Position numbers and translations under genes: made by a program. Source: CAURMH01 sp963525745 (lineage in GTDB: Bacteria; Pseudomonadota; Gammaproteobacteria; Enterobacterales; Pasteurellaceae). Taken from it: a stretch of DNA of 31,565 nt. The DNA lies in the NCBI GenBank assembly GCA_963525745.1, contig CAURMH010000013.1:1-31565 (forward strand), written 5' to 3'. Below, one piece after another: positions 6,171 through 15,056 of this stretch (position 1 is the stretch's first letter; the number at the start of each line of letters is the position of its first letter). Below the pieces are notes generated by a model that saw only the letters and a list, made by a program, of their open reading frames with translations, searched no databases and was not told the DNA's origin.

Positions 6171-8993
6171 TTACGCAAAGTAACGGATTTCGCCGTTACC
6201 TGCCACATTTTCCACGCAACGCGGACAAAGGGTCGGATGTTGCGGGTTGACACCGATTTTGTCGGAATAATGCCAGCAACGCGGGCATTTTTCGCCATTG
6301 GAACGCGCAACGCTCACCGCAATGCCTTCCAATTCGCCCTCTGCTACATCAGCAGGTTTATCCGCCAACGGTTTAACTACTGCTTTGGAAGTAATCAGCA
6401 CGAAACGGAGTTCATCGCCGAGTTTTTCTAATAACGCGCGATAATCATCGTTGGCATAAACGGTGACTTCCGCTTCCAAACCACCGCCGATCACTTTCTC
6501 ATTACGGGCGATTTCCAGCACGCGGTTCACTTCGGAACGCACTTTAATCAGGGCTTGCCAGTAAGCGTCGTCTAATTTTTCACTTTCATCTAAGCCAAAT
6601 AAGCCTTGGTAAAACTCTTCGGTGAACACGAATTCGGCGCGCGGCGTAGCGGTTTTCGGTAAGTAACCCCAAATTTCATCCGCGGTGAATGATAGAATTG
6701 GTGCCATCCAACGCACCAACGCTTCCGCAATATGCCATAAGGCGGTTTGGCAACTACGACGGGCAAGGCTGTCCGCTTTGGTGGTGTATTGACGGTCTTT
6801 GATAATATCGAGGTAGAACGAGCCCATTTCCACCGAACAGAAACGCATTAAGCGTTGCACCACAGCATGGAATTGATAGTTGTCGTAGGCGTCCTTAATT
6901 TCGTTTTGCGCCTCTAACGCACAAGCCACCGCCCAGCGATCCAAGCTAATCATCTCTTCCGCTTTCACTGCATCACATTGCGGGTCGAAGCCGTTTAAGT
7001 TTGCCAACAAGAAACGCGCCGTGTTACGGATACGACGGTAGCTGTCCGCCGCGCGTTTTAAGATTTCGTCAGACACCGTCATTTCGCCGGTGTAATCGGT
7101 GGACGCCACCCATAAACGTAAAATATCGCCGCCGAATTTACCCATGACTTCTTGCGGTGTCACGATGTTACCGATGGATTTAGACATTTTGCGCCCCTGA
7201 CCGTCCACCGTGAAGCCGTGCGTTAATACTTGTTTATACGGCGCTTTTTTATCGGTGGCGGTGGAAAGCATGAGCGAAGACATAAACCAACCGCGATGTT
7301 GGTCGGAACCTTCCAAATACATATCGATATCTTGACCGTTAAATTCCGGACGATTCGCCACAACAGAAGAATAAGTGGAACCGGAATCGAACCACACGTC
7401 CAACGTATCCGGCACTTTGCGATAGGTTTCTGCATCCGCACCTAATAATTCTTTTTCGTCTAAATCCCACCATGCCTGAATGCCGGCTTTTTCTACGCGT
7501 TTCGCCACTTCTTCAAGTAATTCCAACGTGCGCGGGTGCAATTCTTCGGTTTCTTTGTGCACGAATAAAGTCATCGGCACGCCCCAAGTACGTTGACGGG
7601 AAATACACCAGTCAGGACGATTTTCCACCATTTTTTCAATACGCGCTTGACCCCAGTCCGGAATCCAACGCACTTGTTTGATTTCACCCAAGGCTTGTCC
7701 GCGTAAACCTTGGGTTTCCATACCGATAAACCATTGTGGTGTGGCGCGGAAAATAATCGGCGTTTTATGACGCCAGCAGTGTGGATAACTGTGTTTAATC
7801 TTATCTAATTTCAACAAGTTACCCATTTCTTGTAGTTTTTCGATAACCAACGGATTGGCCTCAAATACGCCTTTGCCTGCAAAGAACGGCGTACTGGAGA
7901 TAAATTTACCGTCATTTCCCACAAGACCTGCCATTGGAACATTATATTTTTGGCTCACAATAAAGTCGTCCAAACCGTGATCCGGTGCAGTATGCACCAA
8001 ACCGGTACCGCCGTCAGTAGTGACATGATCGCCTAAAATTAAAGGCACGGTGAAATCATAAAACGGATGATGGAAACGTAATAATTCAAGATCCGTACCT
8101 TTCGCCGAACCTAAAATTTCTATATTTTCAATGCTTGTTGCTTTTACGACAGATTCCACCAGTTCCGCGGCTAAAATCACACGTTCGTCACCCAGTTGAA
8201 CAAGTTGATACTCTAATTCCGGATTAATTGAAATCGCGCGGTTAGACGGCATAGTCCAAGGAGTGGTAGTCCAAATAACTGCAGAAAGTTTGCCACTGCC
8301 TTTACCCACGGCGTTGAATTTACCTTCAATTTCCACTGCACTTTCCGCCGGGAAACGCACATAAATGGACGGAGACACGCGATCTTCATATTCCACTTCC
8401 GCTTCCGCCAAAGAAGAACCGCAATCCAAACACCAGTGCACCGGTTTGGAGCCTTTGTATAAATGGCCGTTAGCAATCACTTTACCAAGAGTACGGATAA
8501 TATTGGCTTCGGTATGGAAATTCATGGTCAAATACGGATTATCCCAGTCGCCCAACACACCAAGGCGCACAAAGTCCTTTTTCTGACCTTCCACCTGTTC
8601 AGCCGCATATTCACGGCATTTTTGACGGAATTCCGCCGCCGAAATTTTCTCGTTCGGTTTACCCACCAAACCTTCTACTTTCAGTTCAATCGGCAAACCA
8701 TGACAGTCCCAGCCCGGGATATAAGGGGAATCAAAACCCAGCGCGGTTTTGGATTTCACAATAATGTCTTTCAGAATTTTATTAACTGCATGACCGATAT
8801 GAATGGTGCCGTTGGCATAAGGAGGGCCGTCGTGCAAGATAAAAGATTTCTTACCTTTGCTTGCCTGACGAATTTTTTGGTAAAGATCTTTCTCATACCA
8901 ATTTTTCAACATCACAGGCTCGCGTTTGGCTAAATCGCCACGCATCGGAAAGCCCGTTTCGGGTAGGTTTAGGGTATTTTTATAATCAGTCAT
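6171..8993 (-). CDS. ileS: Isoleucyl-tRNA synthetase
   Basis: Charges tRNA-Ile with isoleucine and edits misactivated valine in the CP1 domain. The product is 940 residues, close to the E. coli length. The class I signatures are visible: PPYANGTIHIGHAVNKIL (HIGH) near residue 60 and GRKMSKSIGN (KMSKS) near residue 605. Editing-domain motifs WTTTPWTMPSN and GTGLVHTAPDHGLDD are present, and a C-terminal zinc site is formed by CPRCWHYSD and CPRCVENV. It lies 37 nt after the DUF2442 gene and upstream of lspA, so the pair of small genes interrupts the usual ribF-ileS adjacency. Confidence 0.99.
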   Translation of the reverse strand: MTDYKNTLNLPETGFPMRGDLAKREPVMLKNWYEKDLYQKIRQASKGKKSFILHDGPPYANGTIHIGHAVNKILKDIIVKSKTALGFDSPYIPGWDCHGLPIELKVEGLVGKPNEKISAAEFRQKCREYAAEQVEGQKKDFVRLGVLGDWDNPYLTMNFHTEANIIRTLGKVIANGHLYKGSKPVHWCLDCGSSLAEAEVEYEDRVSPSIYVRFPAESAVEIEGKFNAVGKGSGKLSAVIWTTTPWTMPSNRAISINPELEYQLVQLGDERVILAAELVESVVKATSIENIEILGSAKGTDLELLRFHHPFYDFTVPLILGDHVTTDGGTGLVHTAPDHGLDDFIVSQKYNVPMAGLVGNDGKFISSTPFFAGKGVFEANPLVIEKLQEMGNLLKLDKIKHSYPHCWRHKTPIIFRATPQWFIGMETQGLRGQALGEIKQVRWIPDWGQARIEKMVENRPDWCISRQRTWGVPMTLFVHKETEELHPRTLELLEEVAKRVEKAGIQAWWDLDEKELLGADAETYRKVPDTLDVWFDSGSTYSSVVANRPEFNGQDIDMYLEGSDQHRGWFMSSLMLSTATDKKAPYKQVLTHGFTVDGQGRKMSKSIGNIVTPQEVMGKFGGDILRLWVASTDYTGEMTVSDEILKRAADSYRRIRNTARFLLANLNGFDPQCDAVKAEEMISLDRWAVACALEAQNEIKDAYDNYQFHAVVQRLMRFCSVEMGSFYLDIIKDRQYTTKADSLARRSCQTALWHIAEALVRWMAPILSFTADEIWGYLPKTATPRAEFVFTEEFYQGLFGLDESEKLDDAYWQALIKVRSEVNRVLEIARNEKVIGGGLEAEVTVYANDDYRALLEKLGDELRFVLITSKAVVKPLADKPADVAEGELEGIAVSVARSNGEKCPRCWHYSDKIGVNPQHPTLCPRCVENVAGNGEIRYFA

Positions 8994-9030
8994 GTTCTAT
9001 TCCAGTGTTGTGTAAAAATTAAAATTTGTT

Positions 9031-9279
9031 TTAAGCCACTTGTTGCGGACTGTGCGTCACATCGCCCCGCCCTGCCAGTAATCCGTCAATGGAAATATCT
9101 TCATCCAACGCGTCCCAATGAATACCGCGACGACTGAGCTCATAATTTTCCAGCTCCGCTTTTGTCGCCCGTAGCAATTTTGGAAACCAAACTAAAGGAA
9201 TACCTAAAATACGCGCATCATCCAGCTCAACCCACATTATGTTTTCATCGAAACGTACATGTTTAGCCGAAGTAGTCAT
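9031..9279 (-). CDS. DUF2442 family small protein
   Basis: An 82-residue product with the DUF2442 pattern: a beta-rich N-terminus (HVRFDENIMWVELDDARILGIPL), then WFPKLLRATKAELENYEL, and the family-typical C-terminal GIHWDALDEDISIDGLLAG. I place the start at 9279, because an exceptionally good AAGGAGG lies 6 nt before this ATG; the upstream 12-residue extension lies inside the preceding gene. It overlaps the DUF4160 gene by 17 nt, so translation is likely coupled. DUF4160 and DUF2442 genes are often neighbours in bacterial genomes and are suspected to act as a two-component module, perhaps toxin-antitoxin-like. No function is established that I know of. Confidence 0.88.
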   Translation of the reverse strand: MTTSAKHVRFDENIMWVELDDARILGIPLVWFPKLLRATKAELENYELSRRGIHWDALDEDISIDGLLAGRGDVTHSPQQVA

Positions 9280-9505
9280 ACCAAGCCTCCTTAAATTGTG
9301 GTTGATTGCTTTCAATAATCGAAAAAATTTCTCTCAATTCTTTAGAATTAAAGCCATCATTTTGTGCTAGGAAAATTTCCGGTTCCAACCAAAATTTTGC
9401 TTCCGATTCGGCGTTTCGAATGTGAATATGTGCGGGTTCTAAGGAATTACCTTCATTAGAGTAAAAAAAGAAAATGTAACCTTTAAAACGTAAAATCACC
9501 GGCAT
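9263..9505 (-). CDS. DUF4160 family small protein
   Basis: An 80-residue product that fits DUF4160 from end to end: MPVILRFKGYIFFFYSNEGN, the PAHIHIR motif with two histidines, AEAKFWLEPE-like SEAKFWLEPEI, then NDGFNSKELREI and a terminal AWYDYFG. Its ATG shares one base with the ribF stop codon (TAATG), so it is probably translated by reinitiation. It overlaps the downstream DUF2442 gene. No separate promoter is visible, so the pair would be expressed with ribF, an essential gene. The conserved histidines hint at metal or nucleic-acid chemistry, but this is speculative. Confidence 0.88.
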   Translation of the reverse strand: MPVILRFKGYIFFFYSNEGNSLEPAHIHIRNAESEAKFWLEPEIFLAQNDGFNSKELREIFSIIESNQPQFKEAWYDYFG

Positions 9506-10437
9506 TATTCAACTCCCTCAAGAAACGTTTTTGCCGTTTCCACATCCTGTGCGATCTGTTTTTTTAAATCCTCAAAGGACGGAAATTTCATTTCGTTGCG
9601 GATTTTATGGCAGAGTTCCACTTCCAACCACTGCCCGTAAAGATCACCTTGAAAATCAAATAAATGCGCTTCTAATAATTGATTCATACCGTTGATGGTT
9701 GGGCGTGTGCCGATATTTGCCACACCGTTAAAAAGCGCGCCGGATTTTAACCGAACCTTTACTGCGTAAACCCCTTTCACCGGATTTACCTGACAGTGCA
9801 AACGGATATTAGCGGTGGGGAATCCAATGGTGCGACCCAGTTCGTTGCCGTGAATCACGCGCCCTAAAATGCGATATGGGCGTCCGAGCAATTTTTCCGC
9901 CAACGCTAAATCGTCCTTCGCCAAGGCTTCACGGATGGCGGTACTACTGATGCGTAATTCGTTCAGGCAAAAGCTGTGGCTATCTTCCACGGTAAAACCG
10001 AATTTTTCGCCCGCTTGTTGCAACATTACAAAATTGCCCAAGCGCTTGGCGCCAAATTTGAAATCGTCGCCGATACTTAAAAATTTCACATTTAATTTGC
10101 GCACCAGCCAATCTTCAATAAATTGCTGTGCGGGCAAGGCGGCAAAAGAGCGGTCGAATTTCGCCACGATCACGATATCCACGCCTGCCTGTTCGAGATA
10201 AAACAATTTATCGCGCAAATGCATTAAACGCGCCGGCGCGTTTTCGGCGGAAAAATATTCGCGCGGCTGCGGTTCAAACAGCATCACCACCATGGGCAAA
10301 TGCAATTCATCGGCTTTCGCCCGCAAATGGCGCAAAATCGCTTGATGCCCCAAGTGCACGCCGTCAAAATTGCCGATCGTCAGCGCGCAACCCGGCAAAT
10401 ATTGTTGCGTATTGTGAAGCCTATGAATTAATCGCAT
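9505..10437 (-). CDS. ribF: Bifunctional riboflavin kinase / FAD synthetase
   Basis: Phosphorylates riboflavin to FMN and adenylylates FMN to FAD in the cytosol. The product is 310 residues. The N-terminal adenylyltransferase domain has the nucleotidyltransferase motif TIGNFDGVHLGHQAIL and the later ISSTAIREAL. The C-terminal kinase domain has GRTIGFPTANI and GVANIGTRPTINGM. The start at 10437 (MRLIHRLHN) matches the family; the 21-residue extension upstream is unconserved. The Shine-Dalgarno match is weak (GATGG). It is the first gene of the cluster leading to ispH, just downstream of a terminator. Confidence 0.97.
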   Translation of the reverse strand: MRLIHRLHNTQQYLPGCALTIGNFDGVHLGHQAILRHLRAKADELHLPMVVMLFEPQPREYFSAENAPARLMHLRDKLFYLEQAGVDIVIVAKFDRSFAALPAQQFIEDWLVRKLNVKFLSIGDDFKFGAKRLGNFVMLQQAGEKFGFTVEDSHSFCLNELRISSTAIREALAKDDLALAEKLLGRPYRILGRVIHGNELGRTIGFPTANIRLHCQVNPVKGVYAVKVRLKSGALFNGVANIGTRPTINGMNQLLEAHLFDFQGDLYGQWLEVELCHKIRNEMKFPSFEDLKKQIAQDVETAKTFLEGVE

Positions 10438-10593
10438 TGTTTTACCATCAAAAAATAATGGGGCATTATAGCGATTAGTGAACGCTTTGTCAGCAAGCAC
10501 TCAGAGATAAAAGTGGAGATGAAACCTAAACGATACAAATAAATGTTTCGATGAACTGGAGAAAAATGAAAAGGAATAAAGTGATGTTGGTCT

Positions 10594-10626
10594 AAAAAAC
10601 ACCGCTTTATCGCCTGTATAAAGCGG
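10594..10626 (-). terminator. Intrinsic terminator after the SnoaL-like gene
   Basis: CCGCTTTAT (10602-10610) pairs with ATAAAGCGG (10618-10626) around a 7-nt loop, followed on the minus strand by six T residues. It ends the rpoH-side transcript ahead of ribF. Confidence 0.9.
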
Positions 10627-10634
10627 CAAGATCG

Positions 10635-11048
10635 TCATTGTGATAATTTTGATAAAGCATTGCTAATTTGTAAACATCCCTTCCAGCCCCAATAAATACG
10701 ATGATGGCGAATAAGGCCTTGTTCAATTTCCATCAGTTCTAAAATATCAATCTGCTCGCCGTTGTCGGTTTGGCGCGGATATTCCCACATAAGTAATTTG
10801 CCGTTGGTAAGATATTCGCCGGTGCGGAACCATTTTACCAACTCATTCGGGCGACGCTTAGTTCCTTCCTGTAAGAAAAATCGAATGTCTTTTTTGCCGT
10901 ATAAAACACCGTCAAGGCGATCCAGAATGGCAGGAACTAACGGGCTTTCGAATGTTGCATCATCGGCATACAGCGAAATTAATTTCTCAACATCACGCTC
11001 TTGAGCGAATTGATGCCATTGTTCGTAAATACGTTTGATGTCGTCCAT
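10635..11048 (-). CDS. NTF2/SnoaL-like fold protein
   Basis: A 137-residue cytosolic protein whose pattern fits the NTF2-like/SnoaL fold: an N-terminal helix MDDIKRIYEQWHQFAQERD, then LISLYADDATFESPLVPAIL, a VLYGKKDIRFFLQEG helix, and beta strands ending in LMEIEQGLIRHHRIYWGW. Such proteins often bind small hydrophobic ligands or act as isomerases or hydrolases; the substrate cannot be read from sequence. It lies 61 nt downstream of rpoH without an intervening terminator and has its own terminator, so it may be cotranscribed with rpoH. No convincing ribosome-binding site is visible. The fold is fairly sure; the function is unknown. Confidence 0.82.
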   Translation of the reverse strand: MDDIKRIYEQWHQFAQERDVEKLISLYADDATFESPLVPAILDRLDGVLYGKKDIRFFLQEGTKRRPNELVKWFRTGEYLTNGKLLMWEYPRQTDNGEQIDILELMEIEQGLIRHHRIYWGWKGCLQISNALSKLSQ

Positions 11049-11109
11049 ATTTTAAACACCATATTTAATGTCGCATTAAACGGAGGCTTTATCCAAAATG
11101 GGAAACTCA

Positions 11110-11952
11110 CTAAAAAACGATCGCACTTTTTAGTTTTTTCAATGCATTCGTTTCCAATTGACGAATTCGCTCTGCGGAAACGTTATATTTTTCGGCTAAA
11201 TCCTGTAATGTAGATTTATTGTCATCCAACCAACGCGCTTTAATGATATCTTGACTGCGCGAATCTAAACCATTTAGCGCTTGAACAAGCTGCTCTGTCG
11301 CTTGCGTTTCAAAATTTTCATTTTCTAACTCAGAGGCGAAATTAGAGCTTTTATCTTCCAAATACAATGCAGGAACATAGCTTTCCTCCTCATTATCAGT
11401 CGACAAATCAAACCCAATATCGCTTCCTGTCATACGGGATTCCATTTCCAGCACATCTTCTTTGGACACGCCTAACTCGCTTGCGACGATATCGACTTCA
11501 TTTTCGCTGAACCAACCTAAACGTTGTTTGGTTTTACGCAAATTAAAAAATAATTTCCGTTGCGCTTTGGTGGTTGCCACTTTCACAATACGCCAATTAC
11601 GTAAAATATACTCGTGGATTTCCGCTTTAATCCAATGTACCGCAAAAGACACAAGGCGAACACCCACTTCGGGATTAAAGCGTCTAACGGCTTTCATTAA
11701 CCCAATATTTCCCTCTTGGATTAAATCCGCTTGCGGTAAGCCATAACCGGCGTAACCGCGGGCAACATGAATAACAAAGCGAAGATGAGATAAAACTAAT
11801 TTTTTGGCGGCTTCCAGATCCTCGTTATAGTACAAGCGCTCCGCCAGCGCCTTTTCTTCTTCCGCCGTTAACATTGGGTATTCATTAGCAGCGCGGATAT
11901 AACCTTCGATGCTGCCTTGAGGAATTAACATCATTTGTGTTTCTTTATCCAT
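11110..11952 (-). CDS. rpoH: Heat-shock sigma factor 32
   Basis: An alternative sigma factor that directs RNA polymerase to heat-shock promoters. The product is 280 residues (E. coli 284). Region 2 is seen in HLRFVIHVARGYAGYGLPQADLIQEGNIGLMKAVRRF, the RpoH box in QRKLFFNLR, and the region 4 helix-turn-helix in TLQDLAEKYNVSAERIRQLE. GAGGG lies ahead of the ATG. The neighbours narQ and murB match the order known in Haemophilus influenzae. A sigma-70-like promoter lies upstream. The 3' end contains a one-base variant of the uptake core. Confidence 0.98.
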   Translation of the reverse strand: MDKETQMMLIPQGSIEGYIRAANEYPMLTAEEEKALAERLYYNEDLEAAKKLVLSHLRFVIHVARGYAGYGLPQADLIQEGNIGLMKAVRRFNPEVGVRLVSFAVHWIKAEIHEYILRNWRIVKVATTKAQRKLFFNLRKTKQRLGWFSENEVDIVASELGVSKEDVLEMESRMTGSDIGFDLSTDNEEESYVPALYLEDKSSNFASELENENFETQATEQLVQALNGLDSRSQDIIKARWLDDNKSTLQDLAEKYNVSAERIRQLETNALKKLKSAIVF

Positions 11953-11985
11953 TTATTTTCCCTCTTCTTATAAAACGTTTTATTT

Positions 11986-12013
11986 GTTATAACATAATCA
12001 TTATGTAATGCAA
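11986..12013 (-). promoter_or_regulatory. rpoH promoter
   Basis: On the minus strand, TTGCAT (12008-12013) and TATAAC (11986-11991) are separated by 16 bp and lie about 35 nt before the rpoH start. This is a vegetative sigma-70-type promoter. Confidence 0.65.
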
Positions 12014-12085
12014 GTTTATAACCTGCTTGAATATGTCTCCCTAATCATTTAGGCCTATCAATTATCAATTTAGTTCAATCTTTTT

Positions 12086-13111
12086 TTAACTTATAGCTTG
12101 TTCGCTGTCGATTTCGCCATTCGTGCCAATAAAACGAACTTCCGGTTGTAAATAAACACCAAACCGATTTGCCACCGTTTGTCGTACATATTTTGCTAAT
12201 GCTGCAACATCTTTTCCATCGGCATGATTTCGATTAATTAAAACCAGTGCTTGTTGCAAATGCACTGCGGCACCTCCGATTTGATACCCTTTTAATCCGC
12301 ATTGCTCAATCAGCCAGCCTGCGGCTAATTTTATCGTACCGTCGGGCTGTGGAAAGTGCGGTAGATTTTCAGTAAATTTACAAAGCGCCGTAAAATGTCG
12401 AGCGCTGATAATCGGATTTTTGAAAAAACTGCCTGCATTGCCGAATTCGGCGGGATCGGGAAGTTTATGCCGGCGAATCCGGCATACTTCATCAAAAATC
12501 ATTTTTGCCGTTGTTTCGGCGGCATTAAAAGCGGTTAATGAGCCGTATTTGAGAACGGGTTGCCAATTTTTAGCAAGTTTTAAACCGATGGCAATGACGG
12601 CATAATTTTGACGATAATCATGTTTAAATATGCTGTCGCGATAACCGAATTGACACTCTTGCATCATAAGACGAAATCGCTCTTGTGTCGCTAAATTTAA
12701 TACATCAACATATTCACATACATCTTTAAATTCGACGCCATAGGCGCCGATATTTTGAATCGGCGCGGAGCCTGCACAACCCGGGATAAGCGCCAGATTT
12801 TCCAAACCGTAGATTCCATGCCCCAGCGACCATTCAACGAGTTTGTGCCAATTTTCACCGCCGTTTACCTGCAAATAATGGAAGAACTGATCTTCCCAGT
12901 GGTGAATGCCTAACAATCGATTAATAATGACAACACCATTAAAATCCTCTAAAAACAACAAGTTGCTTCCCTGTCCGACAAGTAATACGGGAAGGCCTTT
13001 AGCCGTGGCGGTTTGCCACGCTTGTTGTAGTTGTTCAAGTGAGAAGACTTCAATAATTTTACGCGCGCGTACAGCGATGTGAAAAGTATGAAATGATGAT
13101 AAGTCCTGCAT
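12086..13111 (-). CDS. murB: UDP-N-acetylenolpyruvoylglucosamine reductase
   Basis: An FAD enzyme that reduces UDP-GlcNAc-enolpyruvate to UDP-MurNAc in peptidoglycan precursor synthesis. The product is 341 residues, the E. coli-type (type I) length. Recognisable are the N-terminal SSFHTFHI, the FAD-binding VLLVGQGSNLLF and IPGCAGSAPIQNIGAYGVE, the type I tyrosine loop FGYRDSIFK, the GNAGSFFKNP motif with the proton-donor serine, and C-terminal PEVRFIG. It starts 8 nt after narQ, with its AGGA inside the narQ stop region, so the two are probably cotranscribed. Confidence 0.98.
   Translation of the reverse strand: MQDLSSFHTFHIAVRARKIIEVFSLEQLQQAWQTATAKGLPVLLVGQGSNLLFLEDFNGVVIINRLLGIHHWEDQFFHYLQVNGGENWHKLVEWSLGHGIYGLENLALIPGCAGSAPIQNIGAYGVEFKDVCEYVDVLNLATQERFRLMMQECQFGYRDSIFKHDYRQNYAVIAIGLKLAKNWQPVLKYGSLTAFNAAETTAKMIFDEVCRIRRHKLPDPAEFGNAGSFFKNPIISARHFTALCKFTENLPHFPQPDGTIKLAAGWLIEQCGLKGYQIGGAAVHLQQALVLINRNHADGKDVAALAKYVRQTVANRFGVYLQPEVRFIGTNGEIDSEQAIS
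12354..12362 (+). repeat. DNA-uptake sequence core inside murB
   Basis: Exact AAGTGCGGT; on the coding strand it encodes Leu-Pro-His-Phe. Confidence 0.88.
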
Positions 13112-13119
13112 GATAATTC

Positions 13120-14823
13120 CTAAAATAGCTGTGGCGGCAGAACAATTTTGATTTCCGTGCCGCCGGTGGGACGATTTACGATAATCAATTCGGCATTAAG
13201 CTGTGTACTGCGTTCGTGCATAATATTTAATCCGTAATGGCCTTCAGGCTCTTTGAGGCTGGGAATGCCGATGCCGTTATCCCGCACTAAAATTTCATAC
13301 TCTCCTTCTTTGTTGGTATGCGCCAACACTTCAAGGATCGAACCTTGCGAATGTTTAATCGCATTTAAAACTGCCTCGCGTACAATCTGTAACACATGAA
13401 TTAATTGTTGTGGTTTTAAACTTTGAGCAGGCAAATTGCAAGACGCCGACATTTGCATATCGGTTTGATTACGCAGAGATTCCAGCACCTGTTCAATCGC
13501 CAGTTGCAAATTGGCTTCTTGAATCGTTAAACGGAACGTTGTCAGCAGCTCTCTGAGTTGTACATAACCGTCGGATAAGGCTTGTTCAAATTCGCCGATA
13601 ATGGCCAAACTTTTTTCTTTTGCCGATTTGTCTTCTTTTTTCAAATTATGCTTTAGTAGTGTTAGCTGAATTTGCAGAAAAGACAGAGTTTGTGCCAGCG
13701 AGTCATGTAATTCTCGAGCGATAATAGAACGTTCTTCCATTAATAAAAGTTGTTCTTGCTGTCGCTGATTTTTATGAAAATAGAGCGCACGAGCAATCAT
13801 TTGTCCAATATTTTGGATCATTCTCGGATCAGGGCAAGGCAAACCGGCCTGCCAAGATAAAACTGCCAGATGTTCATTTTCCACCACAAGATTTTCAATT
13901 TGAGTATGCTGGTGCGGTTGTTTATTGCCAAAGGACATTTCCCAGTGTTCGGCGCCGAAAATTTCAAGTTGAATATAGCGTAAATGCTCACTGACGCGAA
14001 TATAATCCAGTACCCGACTTAACACTTTATCGTTGATTTTATCGGCAGATAAATATTGTGAGCTCTGATACAGCGTCGTTAAAGCGCGGTTGGTTTGACG
14101 TAACTTTTGCGTTTTTTCATTCACGGCATCTTCCAGACGGGAATAGAGTTTACCCAGTTGAGACGACATTTCCGTAAAGGTTTTCGCCAACACCCCTAAC
14201 TCGTTATCTTTTTGTGTGTTGAGCGGAATATGATTAAATTGCCCCATTTGTACCTGCATACTGGCTTGCGTCATTTGTTCCAACGGCTTAACAACTTCTT
14301 TACGCGTGTACCAAATAACATAAGAAATAACGAGAACAATAAGCGTCATGGAAAAACTCAGCACCAAAATTTCAACGACCCATTTTTGCTCGGCAAAAAG
14401 TTGCAGCTCGTAAACAAATCGATCCACATCTTTTACATAAGAGACGAGCTCGTTGTTATAAGCTTGAGAATTATATGCTAAAGCGTATTCGGACATTGTC
14501 GCCCAACGATCAAGTATTTTTTGGTAGGAAGCGCCTATGGCTTTAGGAACAAAAATCTGCTGCTGAATCTGTTGTAACGTTGAAGCATTAAGCGTGTGCT
14601 GATATTGCGCTACATCCTGTTGAACCGTATCGGGCTGTTTTTCCATATCATATAAAATTCGATAGCTTTGTACGCGTAACGAACCGGACATATTAATGGC
14701 TTCCGCATCAAATCGATTGCTTGCCATAATGGCCAAACTTAAAAAGCTGATAATGCCTGCAACAGTAAGGATAAAGAATAAATATTTGGCAATTCGGGTA
14801 GAAACGGAATGCTTGACTTGCAC
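13120..14823 (-). CDS. narQ: Nitrate/nitrite sensor histidine kinase
   Basis: An inner-membrane sensor that phosphorylates NarP/NarL in response to nitrate or nitrite. Two membrane helices flank a periplasmic domain with the P-box (NMSGSLRVQSYRIL, near residue 45). A HAMP region, a coiled-coil linker, a HisKA_3 domain with the phospho-accepting His in ARELHDSLAQTLSF (near residue 373), and an HATPase domain (NAIKHSQ, RDNGIGIP) follow. The reading frame extends to a TTG at 14847, but that has no ribosome-binding site. I choose the GTG at 14823, with AGGA 7 nt upstream. No response regulator is nearby. It lies directly upstream of murB, as in H. influenzae, and diverges from lepA. Confidence 0.94.
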   Translation of the reverse strand: MQVKHSVSTRIAKYLFFILTVAGIISFLSLAIMASNRFDAEAINMSGSLRVQSYRILYDMEKQPDTVQQDVAQYQHTLNASTLQQIQQQIFVPKAIGASYQKILDRWATMSEYALAYNSQAYNNELVSYVKDVDRFVYELQLFAEQKWVVEILVLSFSMTLIVLVISYVIWYTRKEVVKPLEQMTQASMQVQMGQFNHIPLNTQKDNELGVLAKTFTEMSSQLGKLYSRLEDAVNEKTQKLRQTNRALTTLYQSSQYLSADKINDKVLSRVLDYIRVSEHLRYIQLEIFGAEHWEMSFGNKQPHQHTQIENLVVENEHLAVLSWQAGLPCPDPRMIQNIGQMIARALYFHKNQRQQEQLLLMEERSIIARELHDSLAQTLSFLQIQLTLLKHNLKKEDKSAKEKSLAIIGEFEQALSDGYVQLRELLTTFRLTIQEANLQLAIEQVLESLRNQTDMQMSASCNLPAQSLKPQQLIHVLQIVREAVLNAIKHSQGSILEVLAHTNKEGEYEILVRDNGIGIPSLKEPEGHYGLNIMHERSTQLNAELIIVNRPTGGTEIKIVLPPQLF

Positions 14824-14917
14824 GACAGAATCCTGCGGTTGACTCAACGAAAAACGGGTCGTAGTCTAACAAAAAAAAGCGACGAAATCTTGTGGTTTTA
14901 CATGATTTTCATGACGA

Positions 14918-14926
14918 AAGTGCGGT
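14918..14926 (+). repeat. DNA-uptake sequence core
   Basis: Exact AAGTGCGGT in the narQ/lepA divergent gap. Confidence 0.9.
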
Positions 14927-14974
14927 CAAAAACGAAGGCGTTTTAATTTTGAAGATTTCAGCAAACTCTTCCCG

Positions 14975-15008
14975 ATCGCTAGCGATTGTTTGCATTTTCG
15001 GGTACAAT
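14975..15008 (+). promoter_or_regulatory. Candidate lepA promoter with a palindrome over the -35
   Basis: A TACAAT -10 box (15003-15008) lies about 50 nt before lepA. No -35 consensus is present at the right spacing. Instead a perfect 12-bp palindrome ATCGCTAGCGAT (14975-14986) occupies that position, suggesting a protein-binding site. Confidence 0.45.
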
Positions 15009-15056
15009 CCGCCAGTTAAATTTGATGACTTTTGAATTGAGAAAACCTATCTATTT

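Noticed and set aside
8463..8933. A 156-codon plus-strand frame inside ileS.
   Set aside because: Its sequence is a shadow of the conserved ileS coding strand and has no recognisable protein pattern.
10438..10634. An FMN riboswitch upstream of ribF.
   Set aside because: No RFN-element conserved blocks are visible; the region holds a terminator and A/T-rich DNA.
14824..14847. TTG start of narQ at 14847.
   Set aside because: No ribosome-binding site precedes it, while AGGA lies 7 nt before the GTG at 14823.
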